This document shows, piece after piece, positions 28,187-35,832 of a stretch of 64,000 nucleotides of DNA. A program made the translations under genes and the position numbers. Under the pieces are notes generated by a model. That model ran no database searches, had not been told where the DNA came from, and saw only the letters and a list, made by a program, of their open reading frames with translations. The stretch is from positions 1-64,000 of the forward strand of contig NZ_JACEZS010000029.1 of the NCBI RefSeq assembly GCF_014042365.1, written 5' to 3'. Numbering within the stretch: position 1 is the stretch's first letter; every line of letters begins with the position of its first letter. This stretch comes from Rugamonas fusca (GTDB taxonomy: Bacteria > Pseudomonadota > Gammaproteobacteria > Burkholderiales > Burkholderiaceae_D).

Positions 28187-28816
28187 ATGAGACACGGATT
28201 CCTGGAACAACGAGAGAAATACAAAGCGCTGGTGATGCGCCACTACGGCGTTACCGAACAGATGTATGACGCCATCAACCACCTGATCGCGCCGCTGGTC
28301 GTTCCCATCAGCGCGCGCAAGGGCGAGGTGCTGCAGCGCAGCGGCGAGGTGGCGCAATCGTTCCACTGGATCTACAGCGGGGTGGCGCGGGCCGGCTTCG
28401 TGACGGAAGGCGGCACGGAGGTGACGCTGCGCTTCTGGTGCGAAGGCGAAACGGTGGCGTCGCACGAGGACTTGCTGCGCGCGCGCGATGGCTTGCCGGC
28501 GCGCCAGTTCGTGGTGGCCGAAACGGCGCTGCACGGCTTTCGCATGGACTGGGCCGACGTGGGCCGCATGTGCGAACTGCACGAGGTGGTGCGCGCCTAT
28601 TACCTGAAGGTGTCCGAGGCCAGCATCCTGCGCCAGGGACGCAGCATCTACAACAACAGCGCCACCTCGGCCCAGGCCAGGCTGGAAGCGTTCCGCGACG
28701 AGTATCCGGGGCTGGAGGCGCGCGTGTCGCAAAAAGTGATCGCCTCCTTCCTGGGCATCACACCGCAATACATGTCGCAGTTGCTGCGGCAGGATGCGCT
28801 GCAGAAGGCGGCATAA
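28187..28816 (+). CDS. Crp/Fnr-family transcription regulator
   Basis: The 209-residue protein has an N-terminal cyclic-nucleotide-binding-type beta-roll (VVPISARKGEVLQRSGEVAQSF...VTLRFWCEGETVASHEDLL) and a C-terminal helix-turn-helix (QKVIASFLGITPQYMSQLLR). The cAMP phosphate-binding motif of true Crp is not conserved and no Fnr-type Cys cluster is visible. The effector is thus unknown. The AT-rich region upstream and the absence of a clear ribosome binding site leave the start at 28187 slightly uncertain. It converges on panD with a shared terminator. Confidence 0.85.
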   Translation: MRHGFLEQREKYKALVMRHYGVTEQMYDAINHLIAPLVVPISARKGEVLQRSGEVAQSFHWIYSGVARAGFVTEGGTEVTLRFWCEGETVASHEDLLRARDGLPARQFVVAETALHGFRMDWADVGRMCELHEVVRAYYLKVSEASILRQGRSIYNNSATSAQARLEAFRDEYPGLEARVSQKVIASFLGITPQYMSQLLRQDALQKAA

Positions 28817-28818
28817 AA

Positions 28819-28847
28819 AAAACGGCGCTCCACTGAGCGCCGTTTTT
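28819..28847. terminator. Bidirectional terminator between the Crp-like gene and panD
   Basis: AAAACGGCGCTC (28819-28830) and GAGCGCCGTTTTT (28835-28847) form a 12-bp stem with loop CACT, flanked by A-run and T-run. It works in both directions for the two convergent genes. Confidence 0.9.
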
Positions 28848-28875
28848 CTGTAGCCTGACTACTTGGGGGCCGTGC

Positions 28876-29241
28876 TTACTGCTTCAGGCCCGTGATCTTG
28901 TTGTTGCCATCGACAAACACAATCTTGGGCTCATAGGTGGCGATCTGCTCTTCCGTCATCGGCGCGTAGGTGCAGATGATGAGCAGGTCGCCCAGCTGGG
29001 CCCGCCGCGCGGCCGCGCCGTTGAGCGAGATCTCGCCGCTGCCGCGCAGGCCGGGGATGGCGTAGGTGGCGAAGCGCTCGCCATTGTTCACGTTGTACAG
29101 CTCGATCTTTTCATTGGGCCGGATATCGGCCGCATCCAGCAGATCCTGGTCGATACCACAGGAACCTTCGTAGTGGAGGTCCGCTTGCGTGACCGTGACC
29201 CGGTGCAGCTTGGCACGCAGCATAACTCGTTGCATAGACAT
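28876..29241 (-). CDS. panD: Aspartate 1-decarboxylase
   Basis: PanD makes beta-alanine for pantothenate and coenzyme A from aspartate, using a self-generated pyruvoyl group. The 121-residue proenzyme has the cleavage site YEGSCGID (Gly-Ser bond), preceded by [16 protein letters not shown]; the family usually has GSCA here. Further motifs are [11 protein letters not shown] and [10 protein letters not shown] with [10 protein letters not shown]. The ATG at 29241 has AGGA at 7 nt; the ATG at 29235 is the alternative. No other pantothenate genes are nearby. Confidence 0.95.
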   Translation of the reverse strand: MSMQRVMLRAKLHRVTVTQADLHYEGSCGIDQDLLDAADIRPNEKIELYNVNNGERFATYAIPGLRGSGEISLNGAAARRAQLGDLLIICTYAPMTEEQIATYEPKIVFVDGNNKITGLKQ

Positions 29242-29491
29242 CACTTCATCCTTCGTTAAATGGGGGTTCAAGGCTTGCCTCAAAGCAATCCCGGAGGCCG
29301 GTGGGCCCGCCGGCCGGACCCGAGGACCGTTCCGCCTTGATGCGCGGTCGCAATCGTACCACTACTGGAGCGCCGCGTCCCATTTCCGCCCATCCGGGGG
29401 CGACAGCGGCCAGCGCTTATGGCATATTGCAAGTTGGAAAATCGCTGCGCCGCGTACCGCGCGGCAGGCAGCGGCAAGGAGCGCTGGAGAA

Positions 29492-31210
29492 ATGAGACTG
29501 ACCCGCATGTTCGCCGTGTCCATGGCCATCCTGGCGCTGCTGGTGGGCGCCATGCTGGGCCGGATATTGTGGGGAGAATGGAACAGCTACCGGGCCGCCC
29601 GCGGCGGCCTGCACGCCCTGCAACTGGTGCAGCAGGGCATGGTGGCGGCCGAGAAACTGTCGTTCGAGCGGGGTCCCATGAACGCCGTGCTGGGCGACGC
29701 CGTGCCGCCCGATCCGGCCAAGCGGGCGCGGCTGGCCGTGGCGCGCGCCGCCAGCGACCAGGCGCTGGACAGCCTGGCGGCCGCGCTGGCGGCCAGCCAG
29801 GACCAGAGCGCGACGGTGACCTCGATCCGGGCCCAGCTGATCGCGGCGCGGCGCGAGGTCGATGCCGTCTCCGCCTTGCCGCCGGCCCAGCGCACGCCGC
29901 AGCGGCTGACGGCGGCCGTGGAAGGCATGTTCGCCCTGATCCCGGTGGTGCTCGACGATGTGACCGGCTACGCGGGCGCGGCCGAGCAAGCCTACCCCAA
30001 CCTGGCCAAGATCCTCATGAAGGCGCGCTTCGCCGTCGAGCTGCGCGAATACGCGGGCCGGCTCGGCTCGCGCCTGACGGTGGCGCTGGCCTCGGGCCAG
30101 CCGCTGGCCGAGACCGAGCACACGCAAATCCAGTTCCTGCGCGGCCAGATCGAACAGCTGCGCCACCTGATCGTCATGTCCACCAGCGCCATCGACCGCG
30201 ACCCGCGGGTGCTGGCGGCGCTGCGCACGATGGACGAGCGCTATTTCACCAGCGGCCTGGCGCTGGTGACGGGCGTGGAACGCGACAGCCGGGCGCACCA
30301 GCCCTACGGCATGGACACGGCCCAGTTCGCGCAGCGCTACGTGCCGTTCATGTCGCCCATCCTGGCCGTGCGCGACGTGCTGCTGGAAGCGGCCCTGGAC
30401 CAGGCCCGGCAGGACTACGATACGGCCCAGCGCGAACTGCTGCTGGCCTGCCTGACGGGCGGCGCCATCGTGCTGGCCATGATGCTGTTGATGGTCATCC
30501 TGCAAAAGCGCGTGATGGTGCCGCTGGCGCGGACCACGCGCGCCCTCGTCAAGCTGGGCAACGGCGACTTTTCCATCCGCGTGCATGAGACACGGCGCCA
30601 CGACGAGATCGGCGACCTGCTGCGCGCCGTGGGCCAGTTGCGCGCGGCCGGACTGGAAAAGCAGCAGCTGGAACAGGAACGCCAGCGCCTGATCGAGGAA
30701 CTGCGGCTGCGCGCCGACACCGATTACCTGACGGGCATCCTGAACCGGCGCGCCTTCACGGCGGCCGGCAACCAGCGGCTGCGGCGCGCGCGCGAACACC
30801 GGCTGGCGCTGGCCGTGATCCTGTTCGACGTGGACCGCTTCAAGGCCGTCAACGACAGCCATGGCCACGACGCCGGCGACCAGGTGCTGATCCGCATCGC
30901 CGCGCTGGCGCGCGAGCAATTGCGCGACGGCGAAATCCTGGCCCGCTACGGCGGCGAGGAATTCGTCATCATGCCCGGCAACTGCGACCTGGAAGGCGCG
31001 CGCGTGGTGGCCGAACGGATGCGGCGCGCCATCGAGGCGGCGCCGCTCACGCTGGCCAACGGCCACGTGCTGCACGTGACGGCCAGCTTCGGCGTGGCCG
31101 CCTCGGAAGGCCCGCACCTGGCGCTCGACAGCCTGTTCCACGCGGCCGACCTGGCGCTGTACCGCGCCAAGCACCAGGGCCGCAACCGGGTCGAATGCGA
31201 GGCGGCGTGA
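29492..31210 (+). CDS. Membrane diguanylate cyclase (helical sensor-HAMP-GGDEF)
   Basis: The 572-residue protein makes c-di-GMP from GTP. It has a membrane segment near the N-terminus (MFAVSMAILALLVGAMLG), a long helical periplasmic sensor (residues about 35-325), and a second membrane segment (LLACLTGGAIVLAMMLLMVIL). A HAMP domain follows, then a C-terminal GGDEF domain with DTDYLTGILNRRAF, FDVDRFKAVNDSHGHDAGD and the active site YGGEEF. The inhibitory I-site upstream reads RDGE instead of RxxD, so feedback inhibition may be weak. The start has GGAGA 1-2 nt upstream. It is divergent from panD. Confidence 0.92.
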   Translation: MRLTRMFAVSMAILALLVGAMLGRILWGEWNSYRAARGGLHALQLVQQGMVAAEKLSFERGPMNAVLGDAVPPDPAKRARLAVARAASDQALDSLAAALAASQDQSATVTSIRAQLIAARREVDAVSALPPAQRTPQRLTAAVEGMFALIPVVLDDVTGYAGAAEQAYPNLAKILMKARFAVELREYAGRLGSRLTVALASGQPLAETEHTQIQFLRGQIEQLRHLIVMSTSAIDRDPRVLAALRTMDERYFTSGLALVTGVERDSRAHQPYGMDTAQFAQRYVPFMSPILAVRDVLLEAALDQARQDYDTAQRELLLACLTGGAIVLAMMLLMVILQKRVMVPLARTTRALVKLGNGDFSIRVHETRRHDEIGDLLRAVGQLRAAGLEKQQLEQERQRLIEELRLRADTDYLTGILNRRAFTAAGNQRLRRAREHRLALAVILFDVDRFKAVNDSHGHDAGDQVLIRIAALAREQLRDGEILARYGGEEFVIMPGNCDLEGARVVAERMRRAIEAAPLTLANGHVLHVTASFGVAASEGPHLALDSLFHAADLALYRAKHQGRNRVECEAA

Positions 31211-31225
31211 GCGGCCTTGGCCGGC

Positions 31226-31334
31226 CTTAGCAGTCATTTCGACCTGACCATGGCGAGGCGTGGCGCCGAAGACAGTGCGCCTGCACGGCAAGGCGCCACA
31301 ACGACGCCATGGGCTGGTTGAAATGACTGCTTAG
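31226..31334. repeat. Long imperfect inverted repeat between convergent genes
   Basis: Arms of roughly 45-50 nt face each other around a central loop near 31268-31292. Outer parts AGCAGTCATTTC (31229-31240) and GAAATGACTGCT (31320-31331) are perfect. Inner parts CCATGGCG and GTGGCGCC also have inverted partners, at CGCCATGG and GGCGCCAC. It contains the stop codon of the serine hydrolase and ends 18 nt after the diguanylate cyclase stop. It could be a REP/MITE-like repeat, a bidirectional terminator, or both. Confidence 0.7.
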
Positions 31335-32959
31335 CCGCCGGCCTTGGCCTGGCCCTGTTTCGCAGGTTTGACGGGCTTGAAATCCAGGTCCGCGAAGTCG
31401 AAACTGAAATCCGTCTCGCTCGACACGGGCGCCATCTTCATGCGCGCGATGCTGCCATCGGGGTTCAGCGCGAACGTGACGTAGGCGTCCGCGTTGAAGT
31501 TGCGGGCCTGCCAGCGCACGATGAAGGTGTCGTGCTGGAAGTGCTCGAGCGTGCCCGTGAGATCGGGCGAGCGGCTGAAACTGAGCACATGCTTGCCGTC
31601 CTGCGCGCGGATGGTCACCTCGCCATACCAGGCATCGCGGTACTGGCCATCGTAGGCGGCCAGCGGCAGCGAGGGCGCCGAACGGGCCGCACGCGCCGCC
31701 ACGGCCTGGCCCTGGCGCGCCAGTTCCTCGCGGTGGCTGCGCGCCTCGTCGTCCGCATACAGCCGTATCCAGTCGCTGGCCGGCACCTGCAGGTAGTGGT
31801 CGAGGATGCGCCACTGCAGGGCCGAGATGGCGGGGCTGTTCTCGGCGTTGGTGAGGATGGCGATGCCGAGTTTCTCGTCCGGCACCATCAGCACGCGCGA
31901 ATAGAAGCCTTGCAGCGCGCCGCCGTGCAGCGCCAGCTTGCGGCCATGGTAGTCGCGCAGGTTGAAACCGAGGCCGTAGCCGGCGAAATTGGGACGGGTG
32001 GCGGCCAGCGCGGGCGGCGGTTCGCTGATCTTCATCGGCGTGGTTTCGGTCCACAGTTCGCGCGCGCGCTCGGCGCTGAACAGCTGGCGCCCGTCGGGCA
32101 GCTTGCCGCCGGCCAGCAGCAGATTCATCCAGCGCGCCATGTCCGTGGCGCTGGTGTCGATGCCGACGGCGCCCACCGCGTTCTCGGCCAGCATCGGCTC
32201 GACCACGGTCTGGCGCTCGCCGACCTTGCTGTGCGGCGCGGCGTAGTTGCCGCTGGCGCGCATGCGGGCCACGCTGGTGACGGTGCCGTCCATGCCCAGC
32301 GGCGCCAGGATGCGCTCGCGCACGGCCTCGCCCCACGGCTTGCCGGCCTTGTCCGCCACGATCTTGCCGGCCGCGATGTAGAGCAGGTTGTCGTAGGCGT
32401 AGCTGTCGCGGAAGGTGGTGGCGGGCTTGATGTAGCGCAGCCGGTGGATGATGTCGTCGGCGCTGAAGGTGCTGGTGGGCCACCACAGCAAATCACCCGC
32501 GCCCAGCCCCAGGCCACTGCGGTGGGTGAGCAGGTCGCGCACCGTCATGGCGCCGCTGGCGTAGTCGTCATACATGCGAAAGCCGGGCAGGTGGTCGGTG
32601 ACGCGGTCCTCCCAGTTCAGCTTGCCCTCGTCCACCAGCATGGCCAGCGCGGCGGCCGTGAAGGCCTTGGAATTGGAGGCCACTTCGAACAGGGTCTTGC
32701 CATCGACCGGCGTCGGCTCGCCCAGGCGGCGCACGCCGTAGCCCCGCGCGGCCAGCACCTGGCCATCCTTGACGATGGCGATGGCCATGCCGGGCACGCC
32801 AAAGGTCTTCAATGCCTGGTTGACGTCGGCGTCGAGGTCGAACGCGGGGACGGGTGCGGCCGCGCTGTTGGCGACCACCGGGACGGCCGCGATCGATGGC
32901 AGGGCAATGCCGGCGAAGGCCAGCAGCAAGGCTGCGGCCAGACGAGTCTTCAAATGCAT
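31331..32959 (-). CDS. Secreted serine hydrolase, class C beta-lactamase/penicillin-binding family
   Basis: The 542-residue protein has a signal peptide (MHLKTRLAAALLLAFAGIALPSIAA) and a serine beta-lactamase-like domain. The motifs are SNSK (SxxK nucleophile and base, in FEVASNSKAFTA), YAYDN (YxN equivalent), and LHGGALQGFYS (KTG equivalent, here HGG). A C-terminal beta-rich lipocalin-like region (about 430-540, ending in a Lys/Ala tail) resembles DUF3471. Such proteins are usually peptidases or esterases rather than beta-lactamases; the substrate is unknown. It follows the M1 peptidase gene in the same direction. Confidence 0.88.
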   Translation of the reverse strand: MHLKTRLAAALLLAFAGIALPSIAAVPVVANSAAAPVPAFDLDADVNQALKTFGVPGMAIAIVKDGQVLAARGYGVRRLGEPTPVDGKTLFEVASNSKAFTAAALAMLVDEGKLNWEDRVTDHLPGFRMYDDYASGAMTVRDLLTHRSGLGLGAGDLLWWPTSTFSADDIIHRLRYIKPATTFRDSYAYDNLLYIAAGKIVADKAGKPWGEAVRERILAPLGMDGTVTSVARMRASGNYAAPHSKVGERQTVVEPMLAENAVGAVGIDTSATDMARWMNLLLAGGKLPDGRQLFSAERARELWTETTPMKISEPPPALAATRPNFAGYGLGFNLRDYHGRKLALHGGALQGFYSRVLMVPDEKLGIAILTNAENSPAISALQWRILDHYLQVPASDWIRLYADDEARSHREELARQGQAVAARAARSAPSLPLAAYDGQYRDAWYGEVTIRAQDGKHVLSFSRSPDLTGTLEHFQHDTFIVRWQARNFNADAYVTFALNPDGSIARMKMAPVSSETDFSFDFADLDFKPVKPAKQGQAKAGG

Positions 32960-33034
32960 GTCTGTATTGTGATAAACGATTTATACGATATAGCCCATTC
33001 ATGGCACGGCGGTCGCGCCGCGCCATGGGGCGCC

Positions 33035-34900
33035 TCACTGGTCGGCGAACTTCTTGTCGACGGCCGCTTGCGTGACGGGGTGGTAGCGTTCGCGCGCCCT
33101 GGCGTACAGCGCCTGCGCCCAGGCCCGGTCGTCCGGACGTTGCAGCAAGGCGGCGTACAGGGGCACGACGAACTTCTGCCGTCCCACACTCATCAGGAAT
33201 GCCTGCAGCGGCTGGCGCACGTCATAGCCGGCCTTGATGGCGCTGAGGAAGAAGCGGTAGGCGATTTCATTGTTGCCGCTCTTGCCCAGGCCGAACGCCT
33301 GGTCCAGCTCGCGCATCTGGCCGGCGCTGGCCTTGCCGTCGATGTCGTTCAGGAAGTGCATCCATTCGAGCGCGATCCAGTGCCTGGCGTCCAGCTTGTC
33401 GGTGGCCAGTTCGCCGCGCAGCCAGCTGCTGCGCTGGGCGTCCACGGCCGCCAGCCGGGGCGAGGCCACCCGCACGGCGCTGGCCGGGATGCCCTGGCCA
33501 TACAGCCAGTCATCGAGCTCGGCGTCCGTCATCAGGCCGGGATGGCTGTCGAGCAGGTTGCGGTGCAAATAGGCGACGAATTGTTCCGTGGTGGCCGACT
33601 CGAAGGCGTGCTGGTCGAACCAGCCACGCAGGAAGGGGTCGAACACGGCGCGGCCGGCGCGCTGCTCGAGCGTGCGCAGCAGCCAGGCGCCCTTGGGATA
33701 GGCCAGTTCCTCGTCCGTGTAGGTGGCTTCGGGGTCGGTGTCCGGCCCGCGCGTGAGCAAGGCTTGTTTGGCCGGCGCGATCGAGGGCAAGGACGCCAGC
33801 GCTTCCTCCTGCTCCACCTGCAGGTTGATGTCGGCCACTTGCGCGCCGTACAGGCTTTCGACGATGCGGGTGGTGACGTAGTTGGTGAAGCCTTCGTTGA
33901 GCCACCAGTGCTTCCAGGTGGCGTTGGTGACCAGGTTGCCCGACCACGAGTGGGCCAGTTCGTGGGCGATCAGGTCGACCAGGCTGCGGTCGCCCGCGAT
34001 CATGGTCGGGGTGAGGAAGGTCAGGCGCGGATTTTCCATGCCGCCGATGGGGAACGATGGCGGCAGCACCAGCATGTCGTAGCGCCCCCAGCGATAGGGG
34101 CCGTACAGCGATTCGGCGGCGGCGATCATCTTTTCCGTGTCGGCCAGCTCCCAGGCGGCGGCGTCGATGCGGGCCGGTTCCGCGTACACGGCCGAACGGG
34201 GGCCGACGCTGCGCACTTCCAGTTCGCCGATGGCGATGGCCAGCAGATAGGCCGGCACGGGCTGGGGCATGCGGAAGTTCCAGCCGCCCACGCCGGTGGC
34301 CTTGGGATCGTTCTCGGCGCTCATCACCACGCGCAGGCCGGACGGCGCGTCGATGTGGGCGCTGTAGGTGAAGCGCACGGCCGGCGTGTCCTGCACCGGC
34401 GCCCACGAGCGGGCGTTGATGGTTTCGGACTGGCTGAACATGAAGGGCCGCTTGCCGGACATGGTTTGCTGCGGCGTCATCCACTGCAGGGCCGCCGCGC
34501 CGGGCGCCGTGCGGTAGTAGATGCGCACCTTGCGCGGCTGGCCGGCCAGCGCGATGCGCAGTGCGCGGCCCTTCTCGGCCTGGCCCGGCTCGGGCGGGTC
34601 GAGCAGGTAGGACGCGGGCGCCCAGCGGCCATCGGGGCGCTGGATGCGCACCTGGGCGATGCGCAGGTCGCGCGTGTCGAGCGCCAGGCTGCGGGCGCTG
34701 GGCGCCAGCCAGTCCAGCGTCAGTTCGGCATAGCCGGACAGGGTCTTGTGGCTGAAATCGGCCTTCAGGTCCAGGTGCAGGTCGGTGGTGCGGACCTGGT
34801 CGTATTGGGCGTAGCTGAGCGGGTCGGCCCAGGCGCAGCAACAACAGCAGCAGCACAGCAGTGCGGATAACACGGCGCGCGGGATGGTGGCGATAGGCAT
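33035..34900 (-). CDS. M1 family metallo-aminopeptidase (LTA4 hydrolase-like)
   Basis: The 621-residue zinc peptidase has the exopeptidase motif GGMENPRL and the zinc site HELAHSW (about residue 311), with the third ligand in WWLNEGFTNY. A C-terminal helical domain matches leukotriene A4 hydrolase-type aminopeptidases in length and order. The N-terminus is a signal peptide with seven consecutive cysteines (ALLCCCCCCCAWADP), encoded by a TGC/TGT triplet tract at about 34833-34856. The start ATG at 34900 was chosen because the preceding frame is non-homologous. Confidence 0.9.
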   Translation of the reverse strand: MPIATIPRAVLSALLCCCCCCCAWADPLSYAQYDQVRTTDLHLDLKADFSHKTLSGYAELTLDWLAPSARSLALDTRDLRIAQVRIQRPDGRWAPASYLLDPPEPGQAEKGRALRIALAGQPRKVRIYYRTAPGAAALQWMTPQQTMSGKRPFMFSQSETINARSWAPVQDTPAVRFTYSAHIDAPSGLRVVMSAENDPKATGVGGWNFRMPQPVPAYLLAIAIGELEVRSVGPRSAVYAEPARIDAAAWELADTEKMIAAAESLYGPYRWGRYDMLVLPPSFPIGGMENPRLTFLTPTMIAGDRSLVDLIAHELAHSWSGNLVTNATWKHWWLNEGFTNYVTTRIVESLYGAQVADINLQVEQEEALASLPSIAPAKQALLTRGPDTDPEATYTDEELAYPKGAWLLRTLEQRAGRAVFDPFLRGWFDQHAFESATTEQFVAYLHRNLLDSHPGLMTDAELDDWLYGQGIPASAVRVASPRLAAVDAQRSSWLRGELATDKLDARHWIALEWMHFLNDIDGKASAGQMRELDQAFGLGKSGNNEIAYRFFLSAIKAGYDVRQPLQAFLMSVGRQKFVVPLYAALLQRPDDRAWAQALYARARERYHPVTQAAVDKKFADQ

Positions 34901-35034
34901 GGTGGTCGGTTCGGTGGATGGCAAAGTGGGGCGCCAGCGGCGGCGCAGTGCAGACGCGGCGCGGACGCGGTGCAGAATACCACAGGCGTTTCTGGACCGG
35001 CCCGGCCGTTGTGGGTTATCATGCGGGCAGTTGT

Positions 35035-35164
35035 GGGGAGTAGTCGTCCTTCGCCCGCGCGAAGGAAGCTGTATCAACATCATCGGCCCGCAGGCCGTGG
35101 TACAGCTGGTGGATCACTTGACGAGACCATGAACCAGGGGCGGCCGCATGGGCCGGAGTCGCCC
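35035..35164 (+). promoter_or_regulatory. yybP-ykoY (manganese) riboswitch
   Basis: The aptamer hallmarks are GGGGAGTAG (35035-35043), ATCAACAT (35073-35080) and GACGAGACC (35120-35128). They are arranged around an 8-bp hairpin TCCTTCGC/GCGAAGGA (35047-35066) and a 7-bp helix AGCTGTA/TACAGCT (35067-35107). The downstream segment (35138-35164) can form GGGC/GCCC plus CGGCC/GGCCG, which encloses the ribosome binding site GGAG (35155-35158). This is a translational switch whose Mn2+-bound form would free that site. It is followed by a GDT1-type gene, its common partner. Confidence 0.85.
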
Positions 35165-35785
35165 ATGGCTCATCGGTTAACCATCCGGCCCACGTACCAA
35201 CACCACATCATGGAAGCTTTCCTCGTCTCCAGCGGCATCGTCGCGCTCGCCGAAATCGGCGATAAAACCCAGTTACTCGCTTTTATCCTGGCCGCCAAGT
35301 TCCGCAAGCCGCTGCCCATCGTGCTGGCCATCTTCGTGGCCACGGTGGCCAACCACGCGTTCGCGGCCGCCGTCGGCAGCTGGCTCACGGCCCTGATGGG
35401 GCCGGATGTGCTGCGCTGGGTGCTGGGCCTGGGCTTCATCGCCATGGCCGCCTGGACCCTGGTGCCGGACCAGATCGACGAGGACGACGCCAAGCTGGCC
35501 CATTACGGCGTGTTCCTCACCACGCTGGTGGCCTTCTTCGCCGCCGAGATGGGCGACAAGACCCAGGTCGCCACCGTGGCGCTGGCGGCCCGCTACCACA
35601 GCCTCGTGTCCGTGGTGGCCGGCACCACCTTCGGCATGATGCTGGCCAATGTGCCGGCCGTGTACCTCGGTGGCCGGATCGCCGGCAAGGTGCCGCTCAA
35701 GCTGGTGCATGGCGTGGCCGCCGCCGTGTTCGCCGTACTGGGCGTGCTCACGCTGCTGGGCGCGGGCGCCGGCGTGGGGCTGTGA
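35165..35785 (+). CDS. GDT1/TMEM165-type (UPF0016) cation transporter, probable Mn2+ exporter
   Basis: The protein has six hydrophobic segments in two repeats, each with the family motif: EIGDKTQLL and EMGDKTQVA. This family exports Mn2+ or exchanges Mn2+/Ca2+ in the inner membrane. The ATG at 35165 is taken because GGAG lies 6 nt upstream inside the riboswitch expression platform (206 residues). Homologues usually begin at MEAFLVS (ATG 35210; 191 residues), which has no visible ribosome binding site. Control by the upstream yybP-ykoY riboswitch supports Mn2+ as the substrate. Confidence 0.92.
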   Translation: MAHRLTIRPTYQHHIMEAFLVSSGIVALAEIGDKTQLLAFILAAKFRKPLPIVLAIFVATVANHAFAAAVGSWLTALMGPDVLRWVLGLGFIAMAAWTLVPDQIDEDDAKLAHYGVFLTTLVAFFAAEMGDKTQVATVALAARYHSLVSVVAGTTFGMMLANVPAVYLGGRIAGKVPLKLVHGVAAAVFAVLGVLTLLGAGAGVGL

Positions 35786-35832
35786 ACCCGCGCCGGCACG
35801 CCCGCCCAGCACGCTGATCGGCCCCGCCACGC

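Noticed and set aside
31331-32959. Antibiotic-resistance beta-lactamase
   Set aside because: The protein has a C-terminal DUF3471-like domain and HGG in place of KTG, which is usual in general serine hydrolases and peptidases, not in AmpC enzymes.
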